Positions 1 to 8,036 of a stretch of 34,221 nucleotides of DNA are shown here, piece by piece. How positions within the stretch are numbered: the first letter of the stretch is position 1; each line of letters begins with the position of its first letter. The notes beneath the pieces are model-generated. The model searched no databases, was not told the DNA's origin, and saw only the letters and a program-made list of their open reading frames with translations. The DNA comes from Candidatus Omnitrophota bacterium (lineage in GTDB: Bacteria > Omnitrophota > Gorgyraeia > Gorgyraeales > Gorgyraeaceae), in the NCBI GenBank assembly GCA_018824725.1, contig JAHJGB010000102.1, positions 1 through 34,221 on the forward strand, given 5' to 3'. A program made the translations under genes and the position numbers.

Positions 1-146
1 ATCTCTATTAAATTCCTTACAAGCTTCCCCCCTCCGGAAACAACGACAACCTTATGCCCTCTCTTAATCAACTCCTTAGACAGGTCTATAGTGCCCGTCT
101 CCACCCCGCCTACGTCAAGTTTTGGAAGAATCTGCAATATATTCAT
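1..146 (-). CDS. Glycosyltransferase family 4, N-terminal fragment
   Basis: Only the first 48 codons lie in the window; the rest runs off the left edge. The visible residues read MNILQILPKLDVGGVETG followed by an LSKELIKRGHKVVVVSGGGE-type strand, which is the N-terminal Rossmann start of GT4/GT-B glycosyltransferases: a hydrophobic beta strand, a GGVE phosphate-loop-like turn, then a second strand ending in a glycine run. Such enzymes transfer sugars from nucleotide-sugar donors during cell-envelope polysaccharide synthesis. The ATG at 144-146 is chosen because it begins the first beta strand. The frame stays open further upstream and no clear Shine-Dalgarno is visible, so the start is uncertain. 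The acceptor cannot be told from this fragment. Confidence 0.7.
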   Translation of the reverse strand, partial: MNILQILPKLDVGGVETGTIDLSKELIKRGHKVVVVSGGGKLVRNLIE

Positions 147-220
147 ATACAATCTTGACACTCTAACAATGTCAGTTTTGTGAAGCGCCACAGCTTTACA
201 GCCATGGCATTTTTTATTAT

Positions 221-244
221 GGGGTTCGCTTTTAAGCGAATCCC
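221..244. repeat. Intergenic hairpin between larB and the glycosyltransferase
   Basis: TTCGCTT (225-231) and AAGCGAA (234-240) form a perfect 7-bp stem with a 2-nt loop, extended by GGG/CCC on either side of a bulged T. In the minus (transcribed) direction it lies 42 bp after the larB stop, but no T tract follows it, so it is not a standard intrinsic terminator. The rest of 147-285 shows nothing else recognisable. Confidence 0.55.
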
Positions 245-285
245 GAGCCAGCCTCACTCATCTCTCTTGGCGAGGGGTCAAGTTG

Positions 286-1029
286 TTACTTGTTTATTAA
301 GCTGGCGAAGTAACCGGCTCCGAATCCGTTATCTATATTCACCACTGTGACTCCTGGCGCGCAGGAATTCATCATCGTAAGTAAAGGCGCAATGCCTTTG
401 AAACTGGAGCCATAGCCGACGCTTGTAGGCACTGCAATAACAGGCTTGTCAGTAAGGCCTCCTATCACGCTTCCAAGCGCGCCTTCCATACCTGCCACTA
501 CTATAATAACATTGGCTTTTGAGATCTCAGGAAGCTTGTCCAGCAAACGGTGTATACCTGCAACGCCCACATCGTAAACAGTCTTTACCCTGTTTCCCAT
601 CACTTCCAAGGTTATCCTGGCTTCTTCAGCCACAGGTATATCGCTGGTGCCTGCTGTTAGTATCAAAACTGTTTTCTTATTTTTTAACCTGCCTCTTTTT
701 AGGTATATAACCCTTCCCGGCTCATTATATTTTAATACCGGAAAATATTTTTTCAAATAATCATATAGGGGTTTAGCGGCGCGTGTGAGTAAAATAGGGT
801 TCTTGTGTTTTAAAAGAGCTCCCGTTATTTTCTTTACCTGTTCAGGCGTTTTATTTTCGCAATAGATAACCTCGCCGAAACCTTTGCGGACAGCTCTGTG
901 ATGATCCAGCCTGACAAATTCCATATTTTGATAAGGAAGGTTTTTAAGCGCCTTGAAAGCGCCGGCTACAGATATCTTTTTAGAATGAGTCTTGGCCAAT
1001 ATTTCCTTTAAATATTTTGCGGAGTGCAT
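286..1029 (-). CDS. larB: LarB, nickel-pincer cofactor biosynthesis carboxylase/hydrolase
   Basis: 247 residues, the usual length for LarB. The protein has an N-terminal helical region (about 1-115) and a PurE-like C-terminal domain (about 118-247) with AGTSD at 126-130, GMEGAL at 180-185, PTSVGYG at 201-207 and a terminal VNIDNGFGAG block holding the family's conserved residues. LarB carboxylates the pyridinium ring of nicotinic acid adenine dinucleotide and cleaves the phosphoanhydride to start synthesis of the nickel-pincer cofactor of lactate racemase-type enzymes. larC and larE are not in the window, so whether the full pathway exists is unknown. The gene begins 2 bp after the HTH-membrane gene ends, suggesting co-transcription with the bactofilin cluster. 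Confidence 0.93.
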   Translation of the reverse strand: MHSAKYLKEILAKTHSKKISVAGAFKALKNLPYQNMEFVRLDHHRAVRKGFGEVIYCENKTPEQVKKITGALLKHKNPILLTRAAKPLYDYLKKYFPVLKYNEPGRVIYLKRGRLKNKKTVLILTAGTSDIPVAEEARITLEVMGNRVKTVYDVGVAGIHRLLDKLPEISKANVIIVVAGMEGALGSVIGGLTDKPVIAVPTSVGYGSSFKGIAPLLTMMNSCAPGVTVVNIDNGFGAGYFASLINK

Positions 1030-1031
1030 TT

Positions 1032-1331
1032 TTATTGTTTTTTGAATATAAAGTAAAGTATTACGATTATCGCTACGCTGGAATATATGTAAAAATCATT
1101 GAAATAGAAAAAATCCCTGATGTTGTCAAAAATATTTTTACTATGCCTTTTACTGCCTTTTGTTATGCCTTTTTTGCGGTATGCCTCAAGGTCGTCTACC
1201 TTGAATCTGGTATATACCCCGCCTATCTTGTATGCGGTAATCTGGCCGGCATCTGCTAAATTATTCAGTTCATCCTCAGAAATACCCAGGTAACCAGCTG
1301 CTTCCTCTGATGTCAAAAATCTCTTCATCAT
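1032..1331 (-). CDS. Small helix-turn-helix protein with a C-terminal membrane anchor
   Basis: 99 residues. Positions 4-53 form a MerR/excisionase-type winged HTH (LTSEEAAGYLGIS, then the wing YKIGGVYTRFKVDDLEAY), the fold annotated as an excisionase-family DNA-binding domain. Residues 54-75 are basic and polar. Residues 80-96 (YIYSSVAIIVILYFIFK) are a single hydrophobic segment long enough to span a membrane, leaving only KKQ after it, so the HTH would face the cytoplasm as a tail-anchored protein. Two tandem ATGs occur; an AAGG abuts the first and a GAGG lies 10 nt before it. The gene sits directly downstream of a bactofilin carrying a related HTH. No function is assigned; a membrane-tethered DNA-binding or peptide-binding role is inference. 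Confidence 0.8.
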   Translation of the reverse strand: MMKRFLTSEEAAGYLGISEDELNNLADAGQITAYKIGGVYTRFKVDDLEAYRKKGITKGSKRHSKNIFDNIRDFFYFNDFYIYSSVAIIVILYFIFKKQ

Positions 1332-1355
1332 CCTTAAAGCGCCTCTTATTTAAGC

Positions 1356-1865
1356 CTATTTCGTTTTTTCCTTCGCTATCCATTCTTCTATTTTTGGCCG
1401 TTCGAATTTCCAGTCATTGCCTTCTTTGAAAGCCGGTATTTTTCCTGAATTAGCCCAGTCAAGTATATTGGCTACCTCTACTTCCAGATATCCCGCAAGC
1501 TCTTCTACATTAAAGACATTTCCTTTGCCTGTAAGCATCTGGCACCTGCCGTGAATAACAGCGCCTTCATCTACGCTGAGGCTCGGCGTGATTATATCTC
1601 CTACAATATGGGCAGTGGAAAGAACTTTTAAGCTGTTTGAAGCAGTGATATTGCCTGTGAGTTTTCCGCCTATCACTATTTCATCGCCGCGTATATCTGC
1701 GTGCACAGAGGCATTTTCGCCTATCGCAAGCCAGCCTTTGGTATCAAGCTTACCCTCGAAACTGCCGTTTATGCGCAGATTCACGAGATCCTTGAACACG
1801 AGAGTTCCCTGCATGCTAGCATCGACATCTAAAATCTTTTTTTCCTGCTTATCGCGTTTTAGCAT
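1356..1865 (-). CDS. Bactofilin with fused excisionase-type HTH domain
   Basis: 169 residues. Residues about 12-110 are a bactofilin beta-helix (DASMQGTLVFKDLVNLRING, then repeated short strands with G-x-I/V turns such as IGGKLTGNITAS). Bactofilins self-assemble without nucleotide into cytoskeletal filaments that position cell-wall or chromosome-segregation machinery. Residues 117-165 form a second domain like MerR/excisionase HTHs (FNVEELAGYLEVEVANILDWANSGKIPAFK, ending FERPKIEEWIAKEK), which typical bactofilins lack. The start is the ATG at 1863-1865, preceded by an AAGGGGG Shine-Dalgarno with 7-nt spacing. A longer open frame to 2006 exists but overlaps mgtC and encodes an unrelated extension. 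It precedes the membrane-anchored HTH gene, suggesting a linked function. Confidence 0.88.
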   Translation of the reverse strand: MLKRDKQEKKILDVDASMQGTLVFKDLVNLRINGSFEGKLDTKGWLAIGENASVHADIRGDEIVIGGKLTGNITASNSLKVLSTAHIVGDIITPSLSVDEGAVIHGRCQMLTGKGNVFNVEELAGYLEVEVANILDWANSGKIPAFKEGNDWKFERPKIEEWIAKEKTK

Positions 1866-1879
1866 ACGTATCCCCCTTT

Positions 1880-2311
1880 CTATTGCCTGTCCTCTATTGG
1901 AATTTTTCTCAATAGATACAAGGTTGCAAGCGTAATGATACTGGCGGTAAAGCCTGCTATATAAAAACCGCATCCTATTGCCAATCCTATGCCTGAAACA
2001 GTCCACAGGCTTGCCGCTGTGGTAAGTCCCTGCACGTTTTCACCTGAACGGATAATGGTGCCTGCTCCTAAAAATCCTATACCTGTCACTACTCCTGCGG
2101 CTATTCTTGCTGGGTCTACAGGCGCTTTTCCCGCATAAGCTTCAAATATATATATCGAGACAAGCATTATAAGAGCAGAGCCTACGGTTACAAGTATGTG
2201 AGTCCTTAAGCCCGCTATTCTTTTATTATGCTTTTGCCTTTCAAAACCTATGACCCCTCCTAGTACCGCAGCAAAAAATAATCGCGATACAACCTGAATA
2301 TCTGTAATCAT
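1880..2311 (-). CDS. MgtC/SapB family membrane protein
   Basis: 143 residues with four hydrophobic stretches (about 5-20, 40-60, 66-88 and 98-133). The N-terminal signature is GGVIGFERQKHNKRIAGLRTH, then VTVGSALIMLVS; the central part is GVVTGIGFLGAGTII, then GLTTAASLWTVSGIGLAIG. These are the family hallmarks. The protein is the short SapB/MgtC type without the ACT-like C-terminal domain of Salmonella MgtC. Proteins of this family lie in the inner membrane and are linked to Mg2+ limitation and ATP-synthase regulation in some pathogens; the role here is unknown. It stops 14 bp before the bactofilin start, so the bactofilin ribosome-binding site lies in the short gap. Confidence 0.88.
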   Translation of the reverse strand: MITDIQVVSRLFFAAVLGGVIGFERQKHNKRIAGLRTHILVTVGSALIMLVSIYIFEAYAGKAPVDPARIAAGVVTGIGFLGAGTIIRSGENVQGLTTAASLWTVSGIGLAIGCGFYIAGFTASIITLATLYLLRKIPIEDRQ

Positions 2312-2323
2312 GCGTAAACCTCC

Positions 2324-3307
2324 TTATACCCTAGCCGTAATATCTAGAGCTGCTTTTGCGCCTAATTTAAACAGCCTGTATCCAAGGCCTGCCACCATAG
2401 CGGCATTATCGGAACATAACTCGAGAGGCGGAAAATATAATTCAAAAGCCCTATACATGGCCTCTCTCTGCATCATTTCTCTGAACCTGGAATTTGCGCT
2501 TACTCCGCCGCCCACAACAAAAGATTTTATTTTATATTTTTCCAAAGCCTTTATTGAATTTTCTACGATAACTCTTAATGCGTTTTCCTGAAAGCTCGCC
2601 GCAACATCCGGGATCCTATTCTTCACCATTGACCCCTGACTCTTCACCCAATATAATACAGCTGTTTTTATCCCGCTAAAGCTGAAATCCAATGTGCCGT
2701 TAACAGCCTTGCATGTAAATTTAACTGCATCGGGATTTCCTTTTTTTGCAAGAGCGTCTATGACCGGTCCTCCGGGATAACCAAGCCCTAAAATCTTAGC
2801 GACCTTATCGTATGCCTCCCCTATAGCATCATCAACCGTATCCCCAAGCAATTCAAACTCATTAAAGCCCTCTACAAGATATAATCTTGTATGGCCTCCT
2901 GAGATAACCAGGCCTATAAAAGGAAACCTGGGCGCATTTTTTAACATTATGGCGGAATACACATGAGCCTTCAAATGGTCTACAGCGATAAGCGGCTTAT
3001 TAAGGCTATAGCTGATAGCCTTGGCGCATGAAATACCCGTTAATAACGCGCCTACTAAACCTGGCTCATCCGTCACAGCCACAGCATCTATTTCTTTTAT
3101 GCCAATGCCTGCTTTATGCAAAGAACGACTCACTACCTTGTCTATATTTTCTACATGGTGCCTGGTGGCTATCTCAGGCACTACGCCGCCAAACTTCTTA
3201 TGGTACTTGAGGCTTGATGAAATTACATTTGATAAAATGTTTACGCCGTCTTTTACAACGCTCGCAGCTGTTTCGTCGCAAGAAGTCTCTATCCCTAAAA
3301 TTAACAT
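2324..3307 (-). CDS. tsaD: TsaD, tRNA N6-threonylcarbamoyladenosine transferase subunit
   Basis: 327 residues from the ATG at 3305-3307, which gives the canonical MLILGIETSCDET start. An upstream in-frame ATG at 3358 would add 17 residues, but these are encoded by a palindromic intergenic repeat and are not family-like. Metal ligands H111 and H115 (DHLKAH) and D300 (CSDNAAM) are present, as are the SGGHT (136-140) and GGGVSANSR (266-274) loops of the ASKHA fold. TsaD with TsaB/TsaE transfers the threonylcarbamoyl group to A37 of ANN-decoding tRNAs. Residues about 222-230 (VKSQGSMVKN) look like a 7-residue in-frame insertion or duplication just before the conserved IPDVAASF helix. Confidence 0.95.
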   Translation of the reverse strand: MLILGIETSCDETAASVVKDGVNILSNVISSSLKYHKKFGGVVPEIATRHHVENIDKVVSRSLHKAGIGIKEIDAVAVTDEPGLVGALLTGISCAKAISYSLNKPLIAVDHLKAHVYSAIMLKNAPRFPFIGLVISGGHTRLYLVEGFNEFELLGDTVDDAIGEAYDKVAKILGLGYPGGPVIDALAKKGNPDAVKFTCKAVNGTLDFSFSGIKTAVLYWVKSQGSMVKNRIPDVAASFQENALRVIVENSIKALEKYKIKSFVVGGGVSANSRFREMMQREAMYRAFELYFPPLELCSDNAAMVAGLGYRLFKLGAKAALDITARV

Positions 3308-3310
3308 AAA

Positions 3311-3353
3311 TAAAGCCTGCGGAAGCCCGACTCCCGTAGGGAGCCGGGCTTCC
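3311..3353. repeat. GACTCCC hairpin, copy 1 (with TAAAGCCTGCG flank)
   Basis: The core 3321-3353 is GGAAGCCCGACTCCC, GTA, then its near-exact inverse with one A/C mismatch. The left flank TAAAGCCTGCG also precedes the copy at 20880, so the repeated unit is longer than the hairpin. It occupies the gap between the protease stop and tsaD and creates the spurious upstream extension of the tsaD frame. Confidence 0.8.
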
Positions 3354-3357
3354 GTCA

Positions 3358-4644
3358 TTATTTTCCAGAATATATCACAATGCCTTTAAGCACATCCATG
3401 GCCCTCAAAAGCTGATTATCCAGTTCTTTCTTCTTTTTTTCATCCGCCTTTTCCTGTTCTGTCTTTTCCTTGCCTTCTATTAATTTTTCAAGCAAGGCTG
3501 TTTCTTTTTCTACTTCCTTATCCTTCACGGGACGCTCTTCGTATTCAACTAAGATATCAGGCACTATGCCTAATCCGTGAATAGAGCGGCCTTTCGGCGT
3601 ATAATATTTACTTGTAGTAAGCCTTATCGCAGAGCCGTCTGACATGGGCACAACAGTCTGGACAGAACCCTTGCCGAAACTCTTGGTGCCTAAAAGAATC
3701 GCCCTCTTGTAATCCTGTAAGGCACCTGCTACAATTTCAGAAGCAGATGCGCTGCCTTCGTTTATCATCACTACTATAGGATAATTCAAATGATTATTTT
3801 TATTCCTGGATTTAAATTCAATATTTTGAGCTTCAATTCTTCCTTTTGTGCTGACGACCACCTTGCCTTCCTCCAGAAATTTTCCTCCCACGTCGACCGC
3901 CACATCTAAAAGCCCGCCAGGATTATTCCTGAGGTCCAGCACAAGCCCTTTCAGGCCGTCTGATTCTAGTTTTTTCAGGGCCTCGGACAAATCCTTGGGA
4001 GTATTTTCCTGAAATTCAGAAAGCCTGATATAGCCTATACCAGGCTCCATCATCTCCGCCTTTTTAATACTGGCTATTTTAATTATGGCCCTTGTTATCT
4101 TAAACTCCAGCAGTTTTTTCTCAGACTCTCTAAGCACTATAATATTCACATCCGTGCCTGGCTTACCTCTTAATTTTTTAACAGCCTCCATCAGCGTAAG
4201 GTCTTTTGTGACATCGCCCTCTATCTTTACAATCTTATCTCCTGCCTTAAGCCCTGCTTTATACGCAGGCGTATCATCAATAGGGGATATGATTGTCAAA
4301 AGGTTATCCTTCATGGTGATCTCTATACCTATGCCTCCGAATTCCCCCTCGGTTTCGACTTTCATTTCATTGTAAGTATCAGGGTCCATAAACTGGCTGT
4401 AAGGATCTAGGGAGGACAACATACCTTTCAGGGCACCGTATATAAGATCCTTTGATTTTTTATCCTCTACATAATCCGCGCGGATTATACTTACAGCGTC
4501 TGAAAAAAGCTCCAGTTGATTATAAAGATCGTCTGTTTTTTGTTTTTGCTGCTGCTCTTGTTTTTCAGCAAAGCTTATATTGTGCGCCGCAATGCCTATT
4601 GCAAAACTTGCTATAATCAGCAATATTACTATTCTCTTTTTCAT
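3358..4644 (-). CDS. S41-family carboxy-terminal processing protease (CtpA/Prc type)
   Basis: 428 residues. The N-terminus has a signal peptide (MKKRIVILLIIASFAIGIAA, cleavage likely near residue 26), so the protein acts in the periplasm. A PDZ domain spans about 98-172 (GEFGGIGIEI, then AGLKAGDKIVKIEG). The peptidase domain carries the Ser-Lys pair: S300 in NEGSASASEI and K325 in SFGKGSVQ, with Q329 at the usual spacing. The C-terminus has a charged tail (about 375-428) rich in Glu/Lys. CtpA-type enzymes trim the C-termini of exported proteins such as cell-wall hydrolases. The start overlaps the gatB stop by 4 bp (ATGA), implying translational coupling. Confidence 0.94.
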   Translation of the reverse strand: MKKRIVILLIIASFAIGIAAHNISFAEKQEQQQKQKTDDLYNQLELFSDAVSIIRADYVEDKKSKDLIYGALKGMLSSLDPYSQFMDPDTYNEMKVETEGEFGGIGIEITMKDNLLTIISPIDDTPAYKAGLKAGDKIVKIEGDVTKDLTLMEAVKKLRGKPGTDVNIIVLRESEKKLLEFKITRAIIKIASIKKAEMMEPGIGYIRLSEFQENTPKDLSEALKKLESDGLKGLVLDLRNNPGGLLDVAVDVGGKFLEEGKVVVSTKGRIEAQNIEFKSRNKNNHLNYPIVVMINEGSASASEIVAGALQDYKRAILLGTKSFGKGSVQTVVPMSDGSAIRLTTSKYYTPKGRSIHGLGIVPDILVEYEERPVKDKEVEKETALLEKLIEGKEKTEQEKADEKKKKELDNQLLRAMDVLKGIVIYSGK

Positions 4645-6104
4645 TTTACCCCTTTCAGTTTTTCCCTCAGCATCTCATTCACTTTATTTGGGTTTGCCCT
4701 GCCCTTTGTCTTTTGCATTACCCTCCCCACAAGAAACATTACGGCATTGTCCTTACCGTTTTTAAAATCATTCACAGATTTCTGGTTTTCAGCAATAGTT
4801 TCGCTTATGGCGTTTTCCAATAAATTATTATCGGAAATCTGCTCAAGCCCTTTTGCCTTAACTAACTTGCGAGGATCGATACCTGTCTTGATAACTTCTA
4901 TTAAAAGCGTTTTGGCGATCTTCCCGGTAATTACCCCGCTATCGATCATTTTAAGCATATCCGAGAGGCGCTCCGGCTTCAAGTTTAAATCTTTTATCGA
5001 TACGCTATTCTCTTTTATATACGCGGAGATGTCTCCCATAAGCCAATTAGCAACTGCTTTTGGGTTAACGTATAAGTTAGCGCATTTCTCAAAATAATCC
5101 GCAGTGTCTTTGTCAGAGACTATCACCGCGGCATCGTAATTTGAGAGCCGGTAATCTTTTATAAATCTATTCTTTTTAGGCTCCGGAAGCTCGGGTATGC
5201 CTTTATGAATTTTCTCTAAAAGACTTTCTTCGAAATCAAAAGGCGCAAGGTCCGGCTCAGAAAAATATCTGTAATCATGGGCCTCTTCTTTGGACCTCAT
5301 CGGTTCTGTAACGCATTTTTCCGCGTTATAAAGCCTGGTTTCCTGGATAATCCTTTTTCCGTCTTCCAATGAATCCATCTGGCGTTTTGATTCATATTCT
5401 AGCGCAGCCTTAACGCCTTTAAATGAATTCATATTTTTTATCTCTGTTTTTGTGCCCAGGGCGCTATCGCCTTTTTTTCTTATAGATATATTCGCATCGC
5501 ACCTGAGACTGCCTTCTTCCATATTACAATCAGAGACATCTATGTATTCCAATATTGATTTCAAAGCCGTGAGATATGAATATGCCTCTTCCGGAGAATT
5601 CATGTCCGGTTCGCTCACTATTTCCAATAACGGTATCCCTGACCTGTTAAAATCAATCAGGCTGTAATCTTTTTGATGAAAAAGCTTTCCGGTATCTTCT
5701 TCCAGATGGACCCTTCTTATCCTTATATTTTTTTGAGCCATCGCCGATGGCTCATCCTGAAGCCCACAAGGCTGAAGGATCTCAATTGAAAGATTGCCGT
5801 GCTGGGCTAATGGCTGGTCAAATTGGGAAATCTGATAATTCTTCGGCAGATCCGGATAAAAATAATTTTTTCTGTCAAATCGTATCTCTTTTGCTATCCG
5901 GCAACTCAAAGCAATCGCGACCCTTACCCCGAGTTCCAGGGCTTGTCTATTTAAAACAGGTAGGCTCCCTGGAAAACCAAGGCACACAGGACAAGTCTGG
6001 GTATTCGGCGCAGAGCCGAAATCCGTACTGCATCCGCAAAATACCTTGCTCTTTGTGTTAAGCTGCAGATGAACCTCTAAACCTATAACTATTTCATAGG
6101 TCAT
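4641..6104 (-). CDS. gatB: Aspartyl/glutamyl-tRNA(Asn/Gln) amidotransferase subunit B
   Basis: 487 residues, full length. The N-terminal cradle domain begins with IVIGLEVHLQLNTKSKVFC and has the zinc-binding pair C23-x-C25 and C38-x2-C41. Further motifs are EEDTGKLFH and NRSGIPLLEIVSEPD. The C-terminal helical YqeY-like domain runs from about 335 to 487 and ends NKVNEMLREKLKG. GatB binds the mischarged Glu-tRNAGln or Asp-tRNAAsn and phosphorylates the acyl group before ammonia transfer from GatA. The gene is third in gatC-gatA-gatB and is separated from gatA by a 68-bp gap holding a hairpin; an AAGGA lies 14 nt before its ATG. Confidence 0.97.
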   Translation of the reverse strand: MTYEIVIGLEVHLQLNTKSKVFCGCSTDFGSAPNTQTCPVCLGFPGSLPVLNRQALELGVRVAIALSCRIAKEIRFDRKNYFYPDLPKNYQISQFDQPLAQHGNLSIEILQPCGLQDEPSAMAQKNIRIRRVHLEEDTGKLFHQKDYSLIDFNRSGIPLLEIVSEPDMNSPEEAYSYLTALKSILEYIDVSDCNMEEGSLRCDANISIRKKGDSALGTKTEIKNMNSFKGVKAALEYESKRQMDSLEDGKRIIQETRLYNAEKCVTEPMRSKEEAHDYRYFSEPDLAPFDFEESLLEKIHKGIPELPEPKKNRFIKDYRLSNYDAAVIVSDKDTADYFEKCANLYVNPKAVANWLMGDISAYIKENSVSIKDLNLKPERLSDMLKMIDSGVITGKIAKTLLIEVIKTGIDPRKLVKAKGLEQISDNNLLENAISETIAENQKSVNDFKNGKDNAVMFLVGRVMQKTKGRANPNKVNEMLREKLKGVK

Positions 6105-6127
6105 AATTTTACACTAATTCCTTAACC

Positions 6128-6179
6128 AATTTAGCCCCCGTTGCTTCGTTTTGCAAAGCAAAACGAAGGGGGCTAAATT
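6128..6179. repeat. Long two-part hairpin at the gatA stop / gatA-gatB gap
   Basis: The outer stem pairs AATTTAGCCCC (6128-6138) with GGGGCTAAATT (6169-6179). The inner stem pairs CTTCGTTTTGC (6144-6154) with GCAAAACGAAG (6158-6168) around an AAA loop. Only CGTTG (6139-6143) is unpaired. The gatA stop codon TAG (6173-6175) lies within the stem. There is no downstream T tract on either strand. It could alter gatA/gatB ratio or mRNA stability, but it may simply be another palindromic repeat. Confidence 0.75.
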
Positions 6180-7627
6180 AAACGGGGTTTAATTCTGTGC
6201 CAATCTGTGTTTTGTTCGTAATTATATGCTATTCTTAAAATAGTCTCTTCGTCAAAAGGTTTTCCAAGTATCTGAAGCCCTATCGGCAGATTATTTTTTG
6301 TAAATCCGCATGGTATGGATATGCCGGGGATACCGGCCAGATTTGCAGAGATTGTGAATATATCTGAAAGATACATAGTAAGAGGGTCACTTATTTTCTC
6401 TCCTATTTTAAAAGCAGCTGTAGGGGAAGTAGGGGTAACAATCGCATCAAATTTTTGAAACGCCTTATCAAAGTCCATTTTTATCAATGTCCTGACTTTC
6501 AGCGCCTTTGAATAATAAGCATCATAGTATCCGCTTGAAAGAGCGAATGTCCCGAGAATAATCCTGCGTTTTGCCTCGTCTCCGAATCCCTGTTTGCGCG
6601 TCTTTTTATACATATCTATCATTGACTTTATATTATCTGCCCTTAAACCGTATTGAACCCCGTCAAACCTTGCAAGATTCGAACTCGCTTCAGCTGTTGC
6701 AACTAGATAATACACGCTCACGGCGTATTCAGTATGCGGCAAGCTCGTGTCTTCGCAGACAGCGCCTAATTTTTCCAGTTTCTCTATGGCAACTTTGATC
6801 GAATTTTTGACTTCCTTATCCATGCCCTCGATAAAATATTCTTCTGGAACTCCGATCTTGAGCCCTTTTATGCTTTTTTTCATACCGGAAAGGTAATCCG
6901 GAACAGGCATATCAGCAGAGGTTGAATCCATTTCATCATGCCCTGAAATAGCTTTTAATAAAATAGCTGCGTCTTCCACATCTTTTGTAATCGGGCCTAT
7001 CTGGTCCAGAGAAGACGCAAACGCTATAAGCCCGTATCGGGACACCCTTCCATATGTCGGCTTTAGCCCCACTACTCCGCAAACACCGGCAGGCTGCCTT
7101 ATGGATCCGCCTGTATCTGACCCAAGCGCGAATATCGCTTCATCTCCTGCCACAGCTGCTGCAGACCCTCCTGATGAACCCCCGGGTATTCTCTCCAGAT
7201 CCCACGGATTCCTGGTAGGGCCATAACACGACGTTTCAGTTGACGAACCAAAAGCAAACTCATCCATATTTGTTTTGCCCATAAGGATTGCGTCAAGGCC
7301 TGTGAGCTTATCTATTACAGTAGCGTTGTAAGGAGGCTTAAAACCTTTAAGAATTTTTGAGGAACATGTAGTGAGTTCGTCTTCGACGCAGATATTATCT
7401 TTTATAAAAATCGGGATTCCCCAAAGCGCGCCTTTTTCAGCACCTTTACTGAGATTGCTGCATCTCTCCAAAACCTTTTCTTTATCAAAATGCGCAAGCG
7501 CGCACAGGCTTTTCTCTGTCTTTTCTATTTTATTAATAATATTATTGCATATATCTATAGGACAGATATCGCCTTTTTTTAAAAGCTCCATCAGATTATG
7601 CGCGGTGAGGGTATTTAATTCCATCAT
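6173..7627 (-). CDS. gatA: Aspartyl/glutamyl-tRNA(Asn/Gln) amidotransferase subunit A
   Basis: 484 residues, the standard GatA length. The amidase-signature catalytic triad is visible: K76 (IPIFIKDNI), cis-Ser S151 ([13 protein letters not shown]) and nucleophile S175 ([12 protein letters not shown]). GatA hydrolyses glutamine or asparagine to ammonia, which is channelled to GatB. The ATG at 7625-7627 overlaps the gatC stop (ATGATGG contains the TGA), giving coupled translation; a second ATG follows at once. The last codons and stop are embedded in a long hairpin. No asparagine or glutamine synthetase is visible nearby, so the amidated tRNA (Asn, Gln or both) cannot be read from this window. 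Confidence 0.97.
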   Translation of the reverse strand: MMELNTLTAHNLMELLKKGDICPIDICNNIINKIEKTEKSLCALAHFDKEKVLERCSNLSKGAEKGALWGIPIFIKDNICVEDELTTCSSKILKGFKPPYNATVIDKLTGLDAILMGKTNMDEFAFGSSTETSCYGPTRNPWDLERIPGGSSGGSAAAVAGDEAIFALGSDTGGSIRQPAGVCGVVGLKPTYGRVSRYGLIAFASSLDQIGPITKDVEDAAILLKAISGHDEMDSTSADMPVPDYLSGMKKSIKGLKIGVPEEYFIEGMDKEVKNSIKVAIEKLEKLGAVCEDTSLPHTEYAVSVYYLVATAEASSNLARFDGVQYGLRADNIKSMIDMYKKTRKQGFGDEAKRRIILGTFALSSGYYDAYYSKALKVRTLIKMDFDKAFQKFDAIVTPTSPTAAFKIGEKISDPLTMYLSDIFTISANLAGIPGISIPCGFTKNNLPIGLQILGKPFDEETILRIAYNYEQNTDWHRIKPRLI

Positions 7628-7920
7628 GCCTCTATGTCTATAATCTTCGGTACTTTGAATAAATTATTTTCCGCAAGAGGAGCGTTTTTTATAGCTCCGG
7701 AAACTGGCAATGAATTCTTAACAGCATCTTCCCTGTAGACATTCTTCATCTTCAGGACATGGCTTGTAGGTTTAAGATCAGCAACATTCAGAGTATTTAG
7801 CTTATCCACATAAGCTAAAATTTTGTCCAATTGACCTGTAAAGTGGTCCAGTTCCTCATCAGACAGCTCTATCCTTGCAAGATTAGCCGTATATTTAACA
7901 GTATCTTTATTTATAGCCAT
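7624..7920 (-). CDS. gatC: Aspartyl/glutamyl-tRNA(Asn/Gln) amidotransferase subunit C
   Basis: 98 residues, typical for GatC. It opens with the [28 protein letters not shown] helical hairpin (quoted in parts: [13 protein letters not shown] and [10 protein letters not shown]) and ends with a [11 protein letters not shown], then FKVPKII tail that wraps the GatA/GatB interface. It stabilises the amidotransferase. It is the first gene of gatCAB, and a sigma70-like promoter ends about 10 bp before its ATG. No Shine-Dalgarno is present, so the message is probably leaderless or nearly so. Confidence 0.95.
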   Translation of the reverse strand: MAINKDTVKYTANLARIELSDEELDHFTGQLDKILAYVDKLNTLNVADLKPTSHVLKMKNVYREDAVKNSLPVSGAIKNAPLAENNLFKVPKIIDIEA

Positions 7921-7930
7921 AATTTAGACT

Positions 7931-7959
7931 AAAATAGCATATATATAGCATATTGTCAA
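7931..7959 (-). promoter_or_regulatory. Sigma70-type promoter of gatCAB
   Basis: On the minus strand, TTGACA (7959-7954) is followed by a 17-bp spacer and TATTTT (7936-7931). The -35 is a perfect consensus and the spacing optimal; the -10 matches in 4 of 6 positions. The expected start of transcription falls about 3-6 nt before the gatC ATG at 7920, predicting a leaderless or ultra-short leader transcript. Confidence 0.7.
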
Positions 7960-7986
7960 CGCCAAACAGCTTTACCATGAGTTATT

Positions 7987-8023
7987 ATGGGAGCCCGACT
8001 CCCTGCGGGAGTCAGGCTCCCAT
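7987..8023. repeat. GACTCCC hairpin, copy 2
   Basis: ATGGGAGCCCGACTCCC, TGC, then its inverse with one C/A mismatch. It lies in the 116-bp gap between the rsmA stop and gatC, 13 bp after the rsmA stop in the direction of transcription. Without a T tract it is a poor intrinsic terminator, but it sits where one would be expected. Confidence 0.8.
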
Positions 8024-8036
8024 GAAAGCGCTGGTT

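Noticed and set aside
519-710. Plus-strand open frames throughout the window
   Set aside because: They are shadows of well-supported minus-strand genes, lack ribosome-binding sites and match no family.
3308-3358. Upstream ATG start for tsaD overlapping the protease stop
   Set aside because: The extra 17 residues are translated hairpin; TsaD proteins start at the MLILGIETSC methionine.
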